In this document: in pieces, positions 1 to 9,274 of the stretch
Position numbering within the stretch: position 1 is the stretch's first letter
How the letters are laid out: each line of letters starts with the position of its first letter
NCBI GenBank assembly: GCA_041393775.1
Contig: JAWKJM010000003.1
Span: 186,001-250,000, forward strand
Origin: JADKAV01 sp041393775
Lineage (GTDB): Bacteria > Actinomycetota > Actinomycetes > S36-B12 > UBA10799
Reading direction: 5' to 3'
DNA: 64,000 nucleotides
The notes under the pieces: model-generated
Seen by the model: only the letters and a program-made list of their open reading frames with translations
Databases searched by the model: none
What the model was told of the DNA's origin: nothing
Translations under genes and position numbers: made by a program

Positions 1-140
1 GGAGTACACTGAAAGCGAGGTACGAGGCCCGAGACGCGTCGGTTGAGTGGCTGCGTACGAAAGTGTTGGTCGCCTGACCGCGTGCCGCGTCGAGGATGTG
101 TGGCGCTGCGGCACCGCCTTCGGGGGGAAGGTGGGCGATC

Positions 141-1487
141 ATGTCCGATCCGAACGTGCACTGGGATGGACAGCGCTGGCTGCGGTGGGACGGAGAGGAA
201 TGGGTCCCCGACCCGTCGGCACCACCTCCGGCACCACCTCGGAAGAGCCACACGGGGGTCATCATCGCGACGATCGCGGTGGCGGTGGTGTTCGTGCTGC
301 TGCTCGGCGCCGGCGGTATCTGGCTGATCCGCTCGCGCGACGGGAGCACACCGGCTTCCGCCGAAGGGACGTCGATCACGACGGTGCCGATCGACGGCAC
401 TCAGGACTCCTTCACCGATTCGGTGGGCAACGGCCAGACGATCACCCCCAAGAACACCCAGCAACCGGTGACCGTTCCCGGCAGCGAGCCCGGGTTGTTC
501 GGCGGCACGCGCAACGAATCGTCCTGCAACCGGCGGAAGCTGATCAACTACCTGATGGCCAACCCCGACAAGGGCCAGGCATGGGCAGGGGTGCTGGGCA
601 TCCGGTACGAGCAGATCCCCACCTACGTCATGAAGTTGACGCCGATGCTGCTGCGCAGTGACACGCTGGTCACGAACCACGGGTACAAGGACGGCCGGGC
701 CACCTCGTTCCTGTCCGTGCTCCAGGCCGGCACTGCTGTGCTGGCCGGCCGGCGCGGGCTGCCAGTCGTGCGCTGCTTCTGCGGCAACCCGCTCACCCCG
801 CCACCGGCGCAGGTGACCAACGTCACCTACACCGGCCCGACATGGACATGGTGGAACCCGCAGTCGATCACGATCATCACGCAGAACGTCACGTTCATCG
901 ACATTTTCATCGTGATCGACGTGGTCACCGGCGAGAAGTTCACGCGGCCCGCGGGCACTGCCGGGAACGCGGACGGCAGCCCCGGCAACACGTCGTCGGG
1001 ACCCACGGACTATCCCACGCAGTATCCCGACAACGGTGCCCAGGTCGATGTGGTGACCGCATTCCTGAATGCGGTCGCGGCCGGCAGTTACGGGGCCGCG
1101 GATTCGTACTGCACTGGCGGGTTCATCGGCAAGTACGGTGGCGCCGCGAACATGGCCCCCGGCCTCGGCACGCTGACGTCCTACGAGATCACCGGCGTGC
1201 ACAGCGGGGACACCTTCGTCGCGGTGTATGTGACGGAGTACTGGGAGGGCGGCACCCGCAGCAGCACCTACTACGTGACCCCGACCGGGAACGGCGGCAC
1301 GTTCATCGAGGACGCCGACTTCTCGGACACCTACTACGACCACACGGAGCAGCCGTACACCGAGGAGCCCAACACGGAGCAGCCGTACACGGAGGACTAC
1401 CCCACCGACTACCCGACGCAGTACCCGGACAACGGTGAGACGCCCTACGACGGCTACGACGGTTACGACGACGGCTCGGTCGGCTGA
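141..1487 (+). CDS. DUF6777-like membrane-anchored surface protein
   Basis: A 448-residue protein whose function is unknown. The start at 141 is preceded by a GGGGAAGG ribosome site. The first 20 residues are Trp-rich (HWDGQRWLRWDGEEW), the short DUF2510-like motif common before actinobacterial membrane anchors. A Pro-rich stretch and one transmembrane helix follow at about residues 38-60 (GVIIATIAVAVVFVLLLGAG), so residues 65-448 should lie outside the cell. The outer part contains NHGYKDGRATSFLSVLQAG and VRCFCGNPLTPP, which I associate with the DUF6777 domain of actinomycetes. The C-terminal 60 residues are low complexity and acidic, with repeated YPTQYPDNG and TEQPYTE units and a DGYDGYDDG end. 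The family call comes from remembered motifs. Confidence 0.72.
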   Translation: MSDPNVHWDGQRWLRWDGEEWVPDPSAPPPAPPRKSHTGVIIATIAVAVVFVLLLGAGGIWLIRSRDGSTPASAEGTSITTVPIDGTQDSFTDSVGNGQTITPKNTQQPVTVPGSEPGLFGGTRNESSCNRRKLINYLMANPDKGQAWAGVLGIRYEQIPTYVMKLTPMLLRSDTLVTNHGYKDGRATSFLSVLQAGTAVLAGRRGLPVVRCFCGNPLTPPPAQVTNVTYTGPTWTWWNPQSITIITQNVTFIDIFIVIDVVTGEKFTRPAGTAGNADGSPGNTSSGPTDYPTQYPDNGAQVDVVTAFLNAVAAGSYGAADSYCTGGFIGKYGGAANMAPGLGTLTSYEITGVHSGDTFVAVYVTEYWEGGTRSSTYYVTPTGNGGTFIEDADFSDTYYDHTEQPYTEEPNTEQPYTEDYPTDYPTQYPDNGETPYDGYDGYDDGSVG

Positions 1488-1520
1488 GGAACGCCGCCCC
1501 TGCGGATTCGCGGCGACTGC

Positions 1521-2459
1521 TCAGGGCACCTGGCCGGGCCGGAACCGCGCCGGGGTCAGCGCCCCCGCGATCTCGTTGACGGCCACCGCCCGCACGAGGA
1601 TCGACCGGAACGGATTGCGGCACTGCTCCCAGAGTCCGGCCGCCTGCGTCACCACCACGAGAGCGAGCACTGCACCAAGGACCCACTTCCCGGCCCGTCG
1701 GGCGACACCGCGGGATACGGGCTCGAACCAGCCCCGCTCGCCGCCCACCACGCCGAGAGCGAACCCGGCGATCCAGGCGGGCGCCTGTCCCAGGGCGAGC
1801 CGGGCCACCTCGGTGCCGAGCGGGATCTGGGTGCGCACCGCGAAGGCCGTGGCGGCCAGCGCGAGCGCCGCTACGGCCAGGCTGCGCCGGGATCGGGCTT
1901 CCGCGACGGGCAGGGCGCATTGCGCGCACTGCGCGTAGGCGTAGGAGAACACGAGCAGGACGGCCAGGAACCAGGCCGGACCCCACGTCGGCGGCATGGG
2001 CCACGTCCACCACACCTCGCCAACGGCGAAGTCCCACAGCCTGCCCTCCCAGTCGGCATTCCCGGGATCCACGTGCTCGATGACGGGGGCGAACACTGCC
2101 AGGTAGACAAGCAGCGGCACGCCCAGGCGGATCGTCCGATCGACAAGGAACCGCTTGGTCCCCTTCCGCGATCGCGACGCCGGCGTGAACATCCCGGCGA
2201 CGGTGAAGAACAACGCCATTCCGAACAGCGCCCTCACACCGGAGACCAGGACGAGCAGGCTCCACAGGGGCTCGCGCACAGGGTCCTCAGTGAAGACCCA
2301 GTTGCCCACTCCCGTCCCCCGGGGTGTGATGGCACGCCGATTCCGGGACCAGGATGCGGGGGCGGGATCCGCACATCCTTGTCTGCGCCTGGCCCTCTCG
2401 TTGCACGTCGTGGACCCCACGACCCACAGCGGGGTCGACCCGAGCCAGGCGATGCTCAA
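1521..2459 (-). pseudogene. Acyltransferase 3-family membrane protein, 5'-truncated remnant
   Basis: From about residue 55 the frame looks like an integral membrane acyltransferase of the OafA/YrhL (acyltransferase 3) family. MALFFTVAGMFTPASRSRKG followed by RFLVDRTIRLGVPLLVYL is the characteristic second membrane block, and about six further hydrophobic helices follow. The expected N-terminus, with the first helix and its conserved Arg/His pair, is missing. Residues 1-50 are Arg- and Cys-rich and non-membrane, so they are probably read-through of non-coding DNA. The remaining core is about 250 residues against 350-400 for the family. I read it as a 5'-truncated gene. A functional short variant starting downstream cannot be excluded, but no good ribosome site is visible. 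Confidence 0.55.
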
Positions 2460-3323
2460 CGCCCCGGGTGCGCAAGCACCCCGACGTCGGGCGGATCATC
2501 CCGGCGAGATTGCCGGAGGTTCACGACGTCGCGGACGTGTATGACGCGGTGGTGGTCATGGATATGCCGGGAGTCGAGCTCCAGAGGCTCACTTGGCTCA
2601 CCGGGTCGTCGCTGATCACCCCCGGAGCGAGTCGCCCATCGGCATCGGGACCGAGCACGACCACCTGCCCACGATCGGGGCCTTGAGCGCCATCGACTGG
2701 TCCGTCGGTGGTCGTGGCCGGCTGCGGCGTTCTGACGGGAAGAACATCGGGCGGAAATCGGTCGCGTCGGTGGTCCATGGCCGTGGCCGGCCGCCCTTTA
2801 GGCCGGGAAATGCCGGGCGGAAACCGCTCGGGTTAGAGAACGTGCACGAGGTTAGAGAAACCACACGTGCGTTCACTAACCTCGTGCACAATCTCTAACC
2901 TCGCGACCATTCTCTAACCTCGCGGCCAACTCCCACGACCGCCGAGCACACGGGCCGCCGTCGGACTACCAGTCCTTGGGCCATCGGCAGTTAGCCCGGT
3001 TGAGGGCGACGATCTGGGCGGGATGTGCCAGACCCGCCATGTCGTGCTGCTGGGGACTACCCCGTCGGCCCAGGGCATGCACTGCCCAACAGACGGACCG
3101 GCACCTGGGAGAAGCGCCAAGCTGAGCCCCGGGATGCTGCATTCCGCAGGCGCAAGGCGGGCGGTTCGGGGCGTTGCACCGCTCTTGATTCCTTGGCGGC
3201 GTGGCACCCAACGACCTGACCCGGACACAGGATAGGGACGAATGGGTGGGCACGCCGTGGCACCAACACGCACCCGCCCGCATCGAGGTGTGGCCACAAG
3301 CGCTTCCTAACGCTCGTAGGCGC
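2460..3323. other. Long intergenic stretch with one 70-bp palindromic repeat and no recognisable gene
   Basis: An 864-bp stretch between the acyltransferase remnant and the DUF2752 gene. Open frames exist on both strands but none has a ribosome site or a recognisable motif. The middle holds one copy of the 70-bp palindrome at 2831-2900. Upstream of it, at about 2795-2830, is a conserved flanking module (CCGGGCGGAAACCGCTCGG) that other copies also carry. After the palindrome come two more tails of the type TCTCTAACCTCGCG up to about 2927. Confidence 0.6.
2831..2900 (-). repeat. 70-bp palindromic intergenic repeat, copy A
   Basis: Arms of 29 bases (GGTTAGAGAAC then GTGCACGAGGTTAGAGAA) surround a 12-base centre containing ACACGTGCG and are mirrored by TTCACTAACCTCGTGCAC and ATCTCTAACC. 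The copy is in reverse orientation relative to copies B, E and F, because the CGGAAACCGCTCGG module lies on its left. It sits between two minus-strand genes. Confidence 0.9.
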
Positions 3324-3746
3324 TCAGGCGGCCAGCGGACTGCCCGGGAGGTTGCGGGCGACAGTGAACACCACGAAGGCGACGCCCCAGATCAGGGCCC
3401 ACCGCGACCCCGGCCGCTTGAAGACCGCGTACAGGAGGAACAGGACCCCAGGGATGAGCAGCAGGTTGTGCCCGACGGCCTCAGTGACGTTGCCTCGAGC
3501 CAGATCGTGCAGGCCACGCAGGGAGCCACATCCTGGGCAGTCCAGGCCGAGCAGTGCCTGCGTCGGGCACACCGCCCAGGACCCCGATCGATGCGGATCC
3601 CGGATGGACACGGCCACCGCGAGGGCGAGCACCAAGCCCAACGGCATCAGTCCCGGCCCGGCGCGGCCCAGGATGCCCGCCGGATGCTTCCCTGCATCTG
3701 CGGCCGGTACCCCGGTCGCCCCGGATAGGGGGCTCGGTGACTGCAC
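3324..3746 (-). CDS. DUF2752 membrane protein
   Basis: A 140-residue protein with the DUF2752 signature: CPTQALLGLDCPGCGSLRGLHDL (paired Cys around CPGCG) at about residues 60-82, followed by the small RGNVTEAVGHN loop. There are three hydrophobic helices, at about 33-50, 90-107 and 117-133. The role of the family is unknown; the cysteines look like a metal or redox site at the membrane. The GTG start lies 4 bases after the stop of the CD225-like gene, and its GAGGA ribosome site overlaps that stop, so the two genes are translationally coupled. DUF2752 next to CD225-like genes is a recurring actinobacterial pairing. Confidence 0.8.
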   Translation of the reverse strand: MQSPSPLSGATGVPAADAGKHPAGILGRAGPGLMPLGLVLALAVAVSIRDPHRSGSWAVCPTQALLGLDCPGCGSLRGLHDLARGNVTEAVGHNLLLIPGVLFLLYAVFKRPGSRWALIWGVAFVVFTVARNLPGSPLAA

Positions 3747-3750
3747 GTCC

Positions 3751-4074
3751 TCAGTAACCGTTGCTGCCGGCCAGCACGCCGAGGATCACGACGAAGACGA
3801 GGTATGCCACGATCAGGACGCCACCCACGACTGCAGCCCAGATGCTCCACTTCTTGGCGCTGTCCGCCGCCTGCTGGGCTTGCGCGTACTGGCCCGCCGC
3901 GTACAGCGAATCGACCTTACTCGCGTACACGATCGCGGCGATGCCGAACGGAAGGCAACAGAACAGTGTGGTGAGGATCGCCCACACCAGGTTGTTGTTC
4001 GGCTTCGGTGCCATGCCCATGGGTTGTCCACCCTGGGGACCCGGCGGAGGCGGCGGGGGCGCGTTGTAGGACAT
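3751..4074 (-). CDS. CD225/dispanin-family membrane protein
   Basis: A 107-residue protein. I chose the ATG at 4074 (MSYNAPPPPPPGP) because GGAAGG lies 7 bases upstream; the frame remains open for 12 codons before it. A Pro/Gly/Gln-rich cytoplasmic tail of about 30 residues is followed by LTTLFCCLPFGIAAIVYASK, the diagnostic CD225 motif (two Cys before LPFGI). A short amphipathic link with YAAGQYAQAQQAA and a second helix at about 80-100 complete it. Its function in bacteria is unsettled; relatives are small membrane proteins with a hairpin topology. First gene of a two-gene unit with the DUF2752 gene. Confidence 0.85.
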   Translation of the reverse strand: MSYNAPPPPPPGPQGGQPMGMAPKPNNNLVWAILTTLFCCLPFGIAAIVYASKVDSLYAAGQYAQAQQAADSAKKWSIWAAVVGGVLIVAYLVFVVILGVLAGSNGY

Positions 4075-4415
4075 GGATCTGACCTTCCCGACAAGGTGAC
4101 TGATGGCCACGAGTGCTGCGGCACTTCGTGCGCCCGACCCTAGCAGCGCTGGGACCCCCTGATGCGCGCCGAAGCGGGGTGGTGTGTCGTGGCGAGCCAG
4201 AAACGGTGGTGGCGGTCCAGCAGCGCGCCCGTGGGTCCGCCTCCGCTATCTGACCCGGGCATCCCGCCATGCGGCCCCTAAGTACCGCCGCCCGCACGCC
4301 GCAAACGGTGAGGCCGACCCGGGCCATCGGCCGCCCAAGGACCGTAGGCTCGATGGCAGCAGGGCGGAGGCCGGCGTCATGCGCCGCAACACGCATCGCC
4401 CGGCTGGAGGTGGAC

Positions 4416-5267
4416 ATGACAGGGGTAGCCGCCGCGCTCGTCGCCGCCATCCTCTTCTCGCTCGGCGGGGTCCTGCAGCACCGAAGCGTCGCCGCCCATG
4501 CCAGTGACGCCTTCGACGCCGGGGGCATGCTCCGGGGTGTCCGGCGGCCGATCTGGTGGCTCGGCCTCGGTGTGCAGGCGATGGCCGTGGCAGTCCAACT
4601 CTTCGCCCTTTCACAGGCGCCGCTGGCCACGGTCCAGACGGTGATGGCGACCATGGTCATCTGGGTCCTTGCGTGCGCAGTGATGCTGGAACGGGTCCGA
4701 CCCAGCAGGCCCGACTACTTCGGGTCCGCGCTCGTCGGAGCCGGCGTGGTCGCCTTCGTCCTGGTGACCCGCAGCGCCTCGCAGGGTTCCCGGGTGGATG
4801 CTAGGGCCTGGGTCTTCGCCACAGCGGGGTGCGTGGCGTGCGCGGGCATCGCGATCGCCGTCGCCCGGGCCCTCCCGCCGGGCCCCGCAGCCGCTGTGCT
4901 CGGTGGTGCCGCCGGAGTGGTCAATGTCCTGGGGGCGGGACTGGCCGGGGCCGCGATCCTGCTGGGCGAGCAGGCCGGCGCAGCCGTGGTCTTCGGTTCC
5001 TGGTTGCCCTACGGCGCGCTGGCGGTCTCGCTGGCCAGCATCGCGGTGACGGTCATGGCCTTCGCTGCCGGCCCGGTGACTGCTGCCATCCCGCCCATGA
5101 TCGCGGCCAACCCCGTGGTCGGGTCGGCGTTAGGCGTCCGGCTGCTCGGACAGTCCTGGGCCGGCGGCCCCGCGATGACCGTGCCGGTCGCCCTCGCCCT
5201 CGCTGTCATGATCTGCGGCATCGTCGTGCTCGCTCGCTCCCCCATCGTGGCGGAGCAGATGGCATGA
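4416..5267 (+). CDS. EamA/DMT-family transporter
   Basis: A 283-residue integral membrane protein with about nine or ten hydrophobic helices. It begins MTGVAAALVAAILFSLGGVL, typical of the drug/metabolite transporter (EamA-like) superfamily; QHRSVAAHA follows the first helix. I chose the ATG at 4416 because GGCTGGAGG sits just upstream; the longer open frame begins with an Arg-rich stretch unlike this family. The stop overlaps the next start (ATGA at 5264-5267), so it is coupled to the glycosidase and may export or import a related sugar or metabolite. The substrate cannot be read from sequence. Confidence 0.72.
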   Translation: MTGVAAALVAAILFSLGGVLQHRSVAAHASDAFDAGGMLRGVRRPIWWLGLGVQAMAVAVQLFALSQAPLATVQTVMATMVIWVLACAVMLERVRPSRPDYFGSALVGAGVVAFVLVTRSASQGSRVDARAWVFATAGCVACAGIAIAVARALPPGPAAAVLGGAAGVVNVLGAGLAGAAILLGEQAGAAVVFGSWLPYGALAVSLASIAVTVMAFAAGPVTAAIPPMIAANPVVGSALGVRLLGQSWAGGPAMTVPVALALAVMICGIVVLARSPIVAEQMA

Positions 5268-7504
5268 GTGGATCCGGCGGCACCTTCGGATCGTGGTCTG
5301 CCGACCCGCCGGCCTTCCACCTCGAGCGGAGGCCACCCGGCCAGGACATGTGGCACCAGGTCGGCAACGACCGGCTCACGGCCACCGCCCACGCAGACGG
5401 CCGGGTCGTGCTCTATTGCGCCGAAGCGGGGCTGGTCCGGATGGGCAGTGGCACAGGGACATGGGTGACACCCGACGGAAGGAGGATGGCCGCGGCCGGT
5501 CACGCGGTGACATGGGAGGTGGGGGGCGCCACCTGGACCTCCACCGGCGAGGGTTGGCGGGTGGTCCGGCGGGTGTGGGCGCCGTTCGGGCGTGAACGGG
5601 CCCTGCGCATCGACGTGGAGGTCGTCGCCTCAGACCCGCAGTTCGAAGGCGGCAGGTACATCGAGAACTGGACCTTCGACCCCGAACCCATCGTGCTGGG
5701 CGGGCTCATGGCTCCCTTCACCCCTCCACCTGCCGACTCCGCCGTGCTCCGCAAGACAACCTGGGTCATGGCGTTCGGTGTGGCAAGTGCCGCACGGCAC
5801 ACAACCTTCGCGCTGCGACGGCTGCTGGCCCGGTCTCTGCAACTGCACCCACAAGCGGTCGGCAACGACCTTGCCGCGGTCCTCGAGCCGGACATGCCGC
5901 GCTGGCTGCGCGAGCGCCGGCCGTCGTTCCGGGCAGCTGTCCCGGGGCCGGTGGTGGTGGCCCCACTGGCGGGCACGGAAGCCACGAGCCGGGCGCGCAG
6001 TGGGTGCGCGGAGGTGGTCGCTGACCTACCGGACCAGGAGGTGGCCCGGGTTTCCTTCGTGGTCGGCCTGCCGCGGGCAGGCCAGTCGCGCGCGTTCCTG
6101 CAGGGGCAGCGGGCGGTAGAGCGCGCTGACACGGACCTTCGCTGGGCCGAGGTCTGGGACCTTCGCTGCGGTGACCCGGAAGTGGAACGGGAGACCCGGT
6201 GGCACGCCGGCATGCTGCGCAGCGCGCAGGCCGCCGACGCGTGCTTCGGGACGAGCTATGTCGCACAAGGCAGCGCCTATGGATTCGTGCACGGACTGCA
6301 AGGGGCACCGCGCGATTACGCACACTTCCTGGTGCCGCTGTGCCTGATCGATCCCGAGGGCGCCCGCTCTATGTTGCTCACGATGCTGCAGTTGCAGGAC
6401 CCGGACGGGAGCCTGCGCTACGCCCACACCGGCTTCGGCAGGGCCACCTCGGCGGGCATCCACGCGGCGCCTACGGACCTGCCCATAGCGTTGCTGTGGG
6501 CAGCCACCGAGTACGTGTGGAGCACTGGCGACACGTCGCTGCTCGATGAGCCACTGTCCTGGCGCCCAGGGCTGCCGCAGGCCCGACCAGCACCCACCGT
6601 CGCGCAGCGCCTGCTGGCTGCCTGGCGGTACCTGCGCGACGGGGTCGGGCTCGGAATGAACGGACTGCTCCGGGTCGGCAGCGGCGACTGGAACGACCCC
6701 CTGTCGGCGATGGCGCCGAGCAGACGCCGGTTCCATGCCCGGGGCGAATCCGTGTACAACTCGGCGTTCGCCGTGCACGTGCTGCCGCGAGCCGCGCGAC
6801 TGCTGGAAGGCGCCGACCCGGACGCCGCAGCGGAGATGGTCCGGTGGGCAGGATCGTTGCGCGCAGGTGTGGAAGACGCGTGGGCCGGTCGTTGGTTCCT
6901 CCGGGCCCACGACGGATCCGGTGGCGTGATCGGAAACGACCGGCTCTTTCTGGACGTCAACGCGTGGTGCCTGATCGCCCAGATCGGCACCGAGGACCAG
7001 CGTCATTACCTGTTCACAGCGATGAGCGAGCTGCTGGATGACCCGTGTCCGATCGGCGCGCTCAGCCTCGATCGACCACTGTCGGTCCGTGGTGGGATCC
7101 TGGCACCCGGCTGGGACACCAACGGCGGTGTCTGGTCAGTGCTCAACTCGCTGCTGGCCTGGGGTTACTCCTTGCACGACCCGCGTCGAGCGCACCAGTT
7201 GCTCCACAAGCAGTTGCTCGCCACCCACGCGCGCGTCTACCCCGATCTCTGGCCGGGCGTCTGGAGCGGCCCGGACTGCTACAACGCCCCCTACGCCAGC
7301 GATCCTGGCGGCACCTTCGTACAACCGGCGACATCGATGGCGGAGTTCCCGGTCATGAATGCCCACGCGCACGCAGGTCCGCTGTTCGCGCTGCTGAAGG
7401 TGCTCGGCCTCGAGTCCGAGCCGCAGGGTCTCGCCGCGCGCCGGGAGAGCCCCATACGGCAGTGGTCGTTGTCCACGACCCTTGGCCGGTACCAGTCGTC
7501 GTGA
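5264..7504 (+). CDS. Six-hairpin glycoside hydrolase/phosphorylase-like protein (GH94/GH36 type)
   Basis: A 746-residue protein that starts on the ATGA overlap with the transporter gene. The first 270 residues are beta-rich and Trp-rich, resembling the N-terminal beta-sandwich of GH94-type enzymes. The rest reads as an (alpha/alpha)6 barrel. YGFVHGLQGAPRDYAHFLVP, RVGSGDWNDPLSAM (the GDWND motif, where Asp is the catalytic acid in cellobiose-phosphorylase relatives), APGWDTNGGVWSVLN and MNAHAHAGPLFALLKV lie where GH94/GH36-type proteins carry active-site loops. No signal peptide is seen, so it is probably cytoplasmic. Substrate and the choice between hydrolysis and phosphorolysis are unresolved. 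Confidence 0.72.
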   Translation: MSGSGGTFGSWSADPPAFHLERRPPGQDMWHQVGNDRLTATAHADGRVVLYCAEAGLVRMGSGTGTWVTPDGRRMAAAGHAVTWEVGGATWTSTGEGWRVVRRVWAPFGRERALRIDVEVVASDPQFEGGRYIENWTFDPEPIVLGGLMAPFTPPPADSAVLRKTTWVMAFGVASAARHTTFALRRLLARSLQLHPQAVGNDLAAVLEPDMPRWLRERRPSFRAAVPGPVVVAPLAGTEATSRARSGCAEVVADLPDQEVARVSFVVGLPRAGQSRAFLQGQRAVERADTDLRWAEVWDLRCGDPEVERETRWHAGMLRSAQAADACFGTSYVAQGSAYGFVHGLQGAPRDYAHFLVPLCLIDPEGARSMLLTMLQLQDPDGSLRYAHTGFGRATSAGIHAAPTDLPIALLWAATEYVWSTGDTSLLDEPLSWRPGLPQARPAPTVAQRLLAAWRYLRDGVGLGMNGLLRVGSGDWNDPLSAMAPSRRRFHARGESVYNSAFAVHVLPRAARLLEGADPDAAAEMVRWAGSLRAGVEDAWAGRWFLRAHDGSGGVIGNDRLFLDVNAWCLIAQIGTEDQRHYLFTAMSELLDDPCPIGALSLDRPLSVRGGILAPGWDTNGGVWSVLNSLLAWGYSLHDPRRAHQLLHKQLLATHARVYPDLWPGVWSGPDCYNAPYASDPGGTFVQPATSMAEFPVMNAHAHAGPLFALLKVLGLESEPQGLAARRESPIRQWSLSTTLGRYQSS

Positions 7505-7786
7505 ACCCGCCGCCCGGGGGACACGTCGGGCGCTTCTGAGCGCCACCGGCTGCATAGCTGGGGGGTGGACTCGGTGGCCGAGCGGGTGGCGACTGCTTGG
7601 AGACAGCCGGAAGTGCTGACTCGAAGGTTGCGGCTGCGGCGAAGAAGAGACTGCCGTAGAGGCGCAATACCCACTGACGGATCCGGACTCGGTTGGACCC
7701 ACCGGGCACCGCGCTCGTCACACGTGCGGGCCAGCCGAAGAAACGGTTGGCCGAAGACGTCAGAAGTGGCAGTCATGTCTCTCGTC

Positions 7787-9274
7787 TCACAGGTCATTGC
7801 CGGCGTAGGACTGGTTGAAGCTCTTGTTGGCCAGCGGGAAGTCGGGGACGATCGTGTCGGCCAGCGCGACGGGGAGCGCCGGCCAGTTGAAGAAGGACGG
7901 GTCGACGACCTTCACGCGGCTGAGTCGGCCCTCAGCGTCGAGTTCAACCCTGTGACACAGCGTCCCGCGCCATGCCTCCACGACACCGACCCCTGCCGCT
8001 GCGAGTGTCCGTCCCTGGGCCTGGTCGCGAGCGTGGGTTGGCCCGCCGAGTCGGCCGGTCAGGGCGCTGACCAGACTCGCTGACATCGCGGCCTCGCGGG
8101 CGCGGACAACGAATCGGCCTCGGACGTCACCGGTGTGCTCGACGGCAGGCACGAAGGCCTCGTCCAGGTGGACGAAGGGATGGTCAGCCCGCGCGTCGAC
8201 GGCAAGGCCGCTCGCGCGGCCCACATAGCCGAGCACGCCGAGGTGCTCGGCCTGCTGGGCGGCAAGCACCGCCGTGCCCGAGAAGCGGTCTGCCACCACG
8301 GGATGATCGAGAGTGATGCCCACGATCTCGGCCGTCTCCTGGGCCACGGCGCGAATCAGGGCGACATCGGGCAGCGACGCGAGCCTGGCCCCGCCGATCG
8401 TAATGCCTCCCCGGAGGAGTCGGTGGCCGGTGAGCGACTTGTTGTGGCGCAGGAGTTGCTCGCGTAGCCGCTGGGTGTGGGCGTGCGCGATGCCGAAGCC
8501 GACGTCGTTCGCGATCGCTCCCAGGTCGCTGACGTGGTTGTACAAACGCTCGAGCTCCAGCAACAGGGCGCGGGCAATGCGGGACTGCTCGTCCACCTCG
8601 ATTCCGGCGGCATCCTCGACTGCCAGTGCGTAGGCGAGTCCGTGGCCCACCGCGGTGTCACCGCTGATCCGTTCCGCCAGTTCCATCCCCTCGACGGGGG
8701 TGCTGCCCTCGAACAGCTTCTCGACGCCACGGTGGACGAACCAGAGGCGCGCCTTCATCCGCAGGATGGTTTCGCCAACGACGGAGAACCGGAAATGCCC
8801 CGGCTCGATGAGCCCGGCGTGGACCGGGCCGACGGGGATCTCGTAGACACCGTCGCCTTGCACCTCGACGAAGGGGTAGGAAGCGATGTCGCGTTCGAAC
8901 CGGGGAGTGGGGTCGGCCCCGCGGAGCATCGGGTACCAGCCGGTGGGCCAATGCCCGTGTCGCACCATCCGGTAGGGCAGCGGGTGCCCGTGCGGCCGGA
9001 TGCCGTACAGGTCGCGGACCTCGCGTTCGAAGCGGCCCGCTGGGTAGGACAGCCCCGCCAGGGTCGGCACCCAGGGATCGTCGCGCGCGACGGCGACGAC
9101 GAGCTCGCGACGCTGGTTGACCGGGCGGAGGAAGAGGTACACCACCCGGAGGTGGTCCTCGTCTTCGTGTGCGGCGACCAGGCCGAGCCTCCATCTCTGC
9201 GCGAACAGGCGGGCCACCTCCCCGACCAGGTCGTCTCGGCGGACTTCGACCCGTTCAGTGACCGCGCGGCTCAC
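7787..9274 (-). CDS. Complex I/hydrogenase-4-like large subunit (HyfG/HycE-like) without NiFe cysteines
   Basis: A 495-residue fusion. Residues 1-115 resemble the 30-kDa NuoC-like part (FEREVRDLYGIRPHGHP). The rest resembles the NuoD/HycE-type large subunit (PVGPVHAGLIEPGHFRFSV, FVHRGVEKLFEG, RLYNHVSDLGAIANDVGF). In NiFe enzymes a CxxC pair occurs near the N-terminal site and another near the C-terminus. Here the first region reads AERISGDTAVGHG and the second VDPSFFNWPALPVAL, and the only cysteine is in GTLCHRVE. So no NiFe site can form. The GTG start at 9274 overlaps the hyfF-like stop (GTGA). The order matches Rv0087 (hycE) at the end of the Rv0081-Rv0087 locus. Last gene of the operon. 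Confidence 0.85.
   Translation of the reverse strand: MSRAVTERVEVRRDDLVGEVARLFAQRWRLGLVAAHEDEDHLRVVYLFLRPVNQRRELVVAVARDDPWVPTLAGLSYPAGRFEREVRDLYGIRPHGHPLPYRMVRHGHWPTGWYPMLRGADPTPRFERDIASYPFVEVQGDGVYEIPVGPVHAGLIEPGHFRFSVVGETILRMKARLWFVHRGVEKLFEGSTPVEGMELAERISGDTAVGHGLAYALAVEDAAGIEVDEQSRIARALLLELERLYNHVSDLGAIANDVGFGIAHAHTQRLREQLLRHNKSLTGHRLLRGGITIGGARLASLPDVALIRAVAQETAEIVGITLDHPVVADRFSGTAVLAAQQAEHLGVLGYVGRASGLAVDARADHPFVHLDEAFVPAVEHTGDVRGRFVVRAREAAMSASLVSALTGRLGGPTHARDQAQGRTLAAAGVGVVEAWRGTLCHRVELDAEGRLSRVKVVDPSFFNWPALPVALADTIVPDFPLANKSFNQSYAGNDL

Noticed and set aside
2354..2686. A plus-strand frame containing RKHPDVGRIIPARLPEVHDV
   Set aside because: Part of it reads protein-like, but it has no start context, overlaps the decayed acyltransferase and I see no family motif. 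Possibly a gene fragment; not enough to call.
2914..3299. Overlapping minus-strand frames of 80-127 codons
   Set aside because: Cys/Arg/Pro-rich, several frames open at once, no ribosome site. Typical of non-coding GC-rich DNA.
7787..9274. A working NiFe hydrogenase
   Set aside because: Both cysteine pairs needed for the NiFe site are absent and no maturation genes are nearby.
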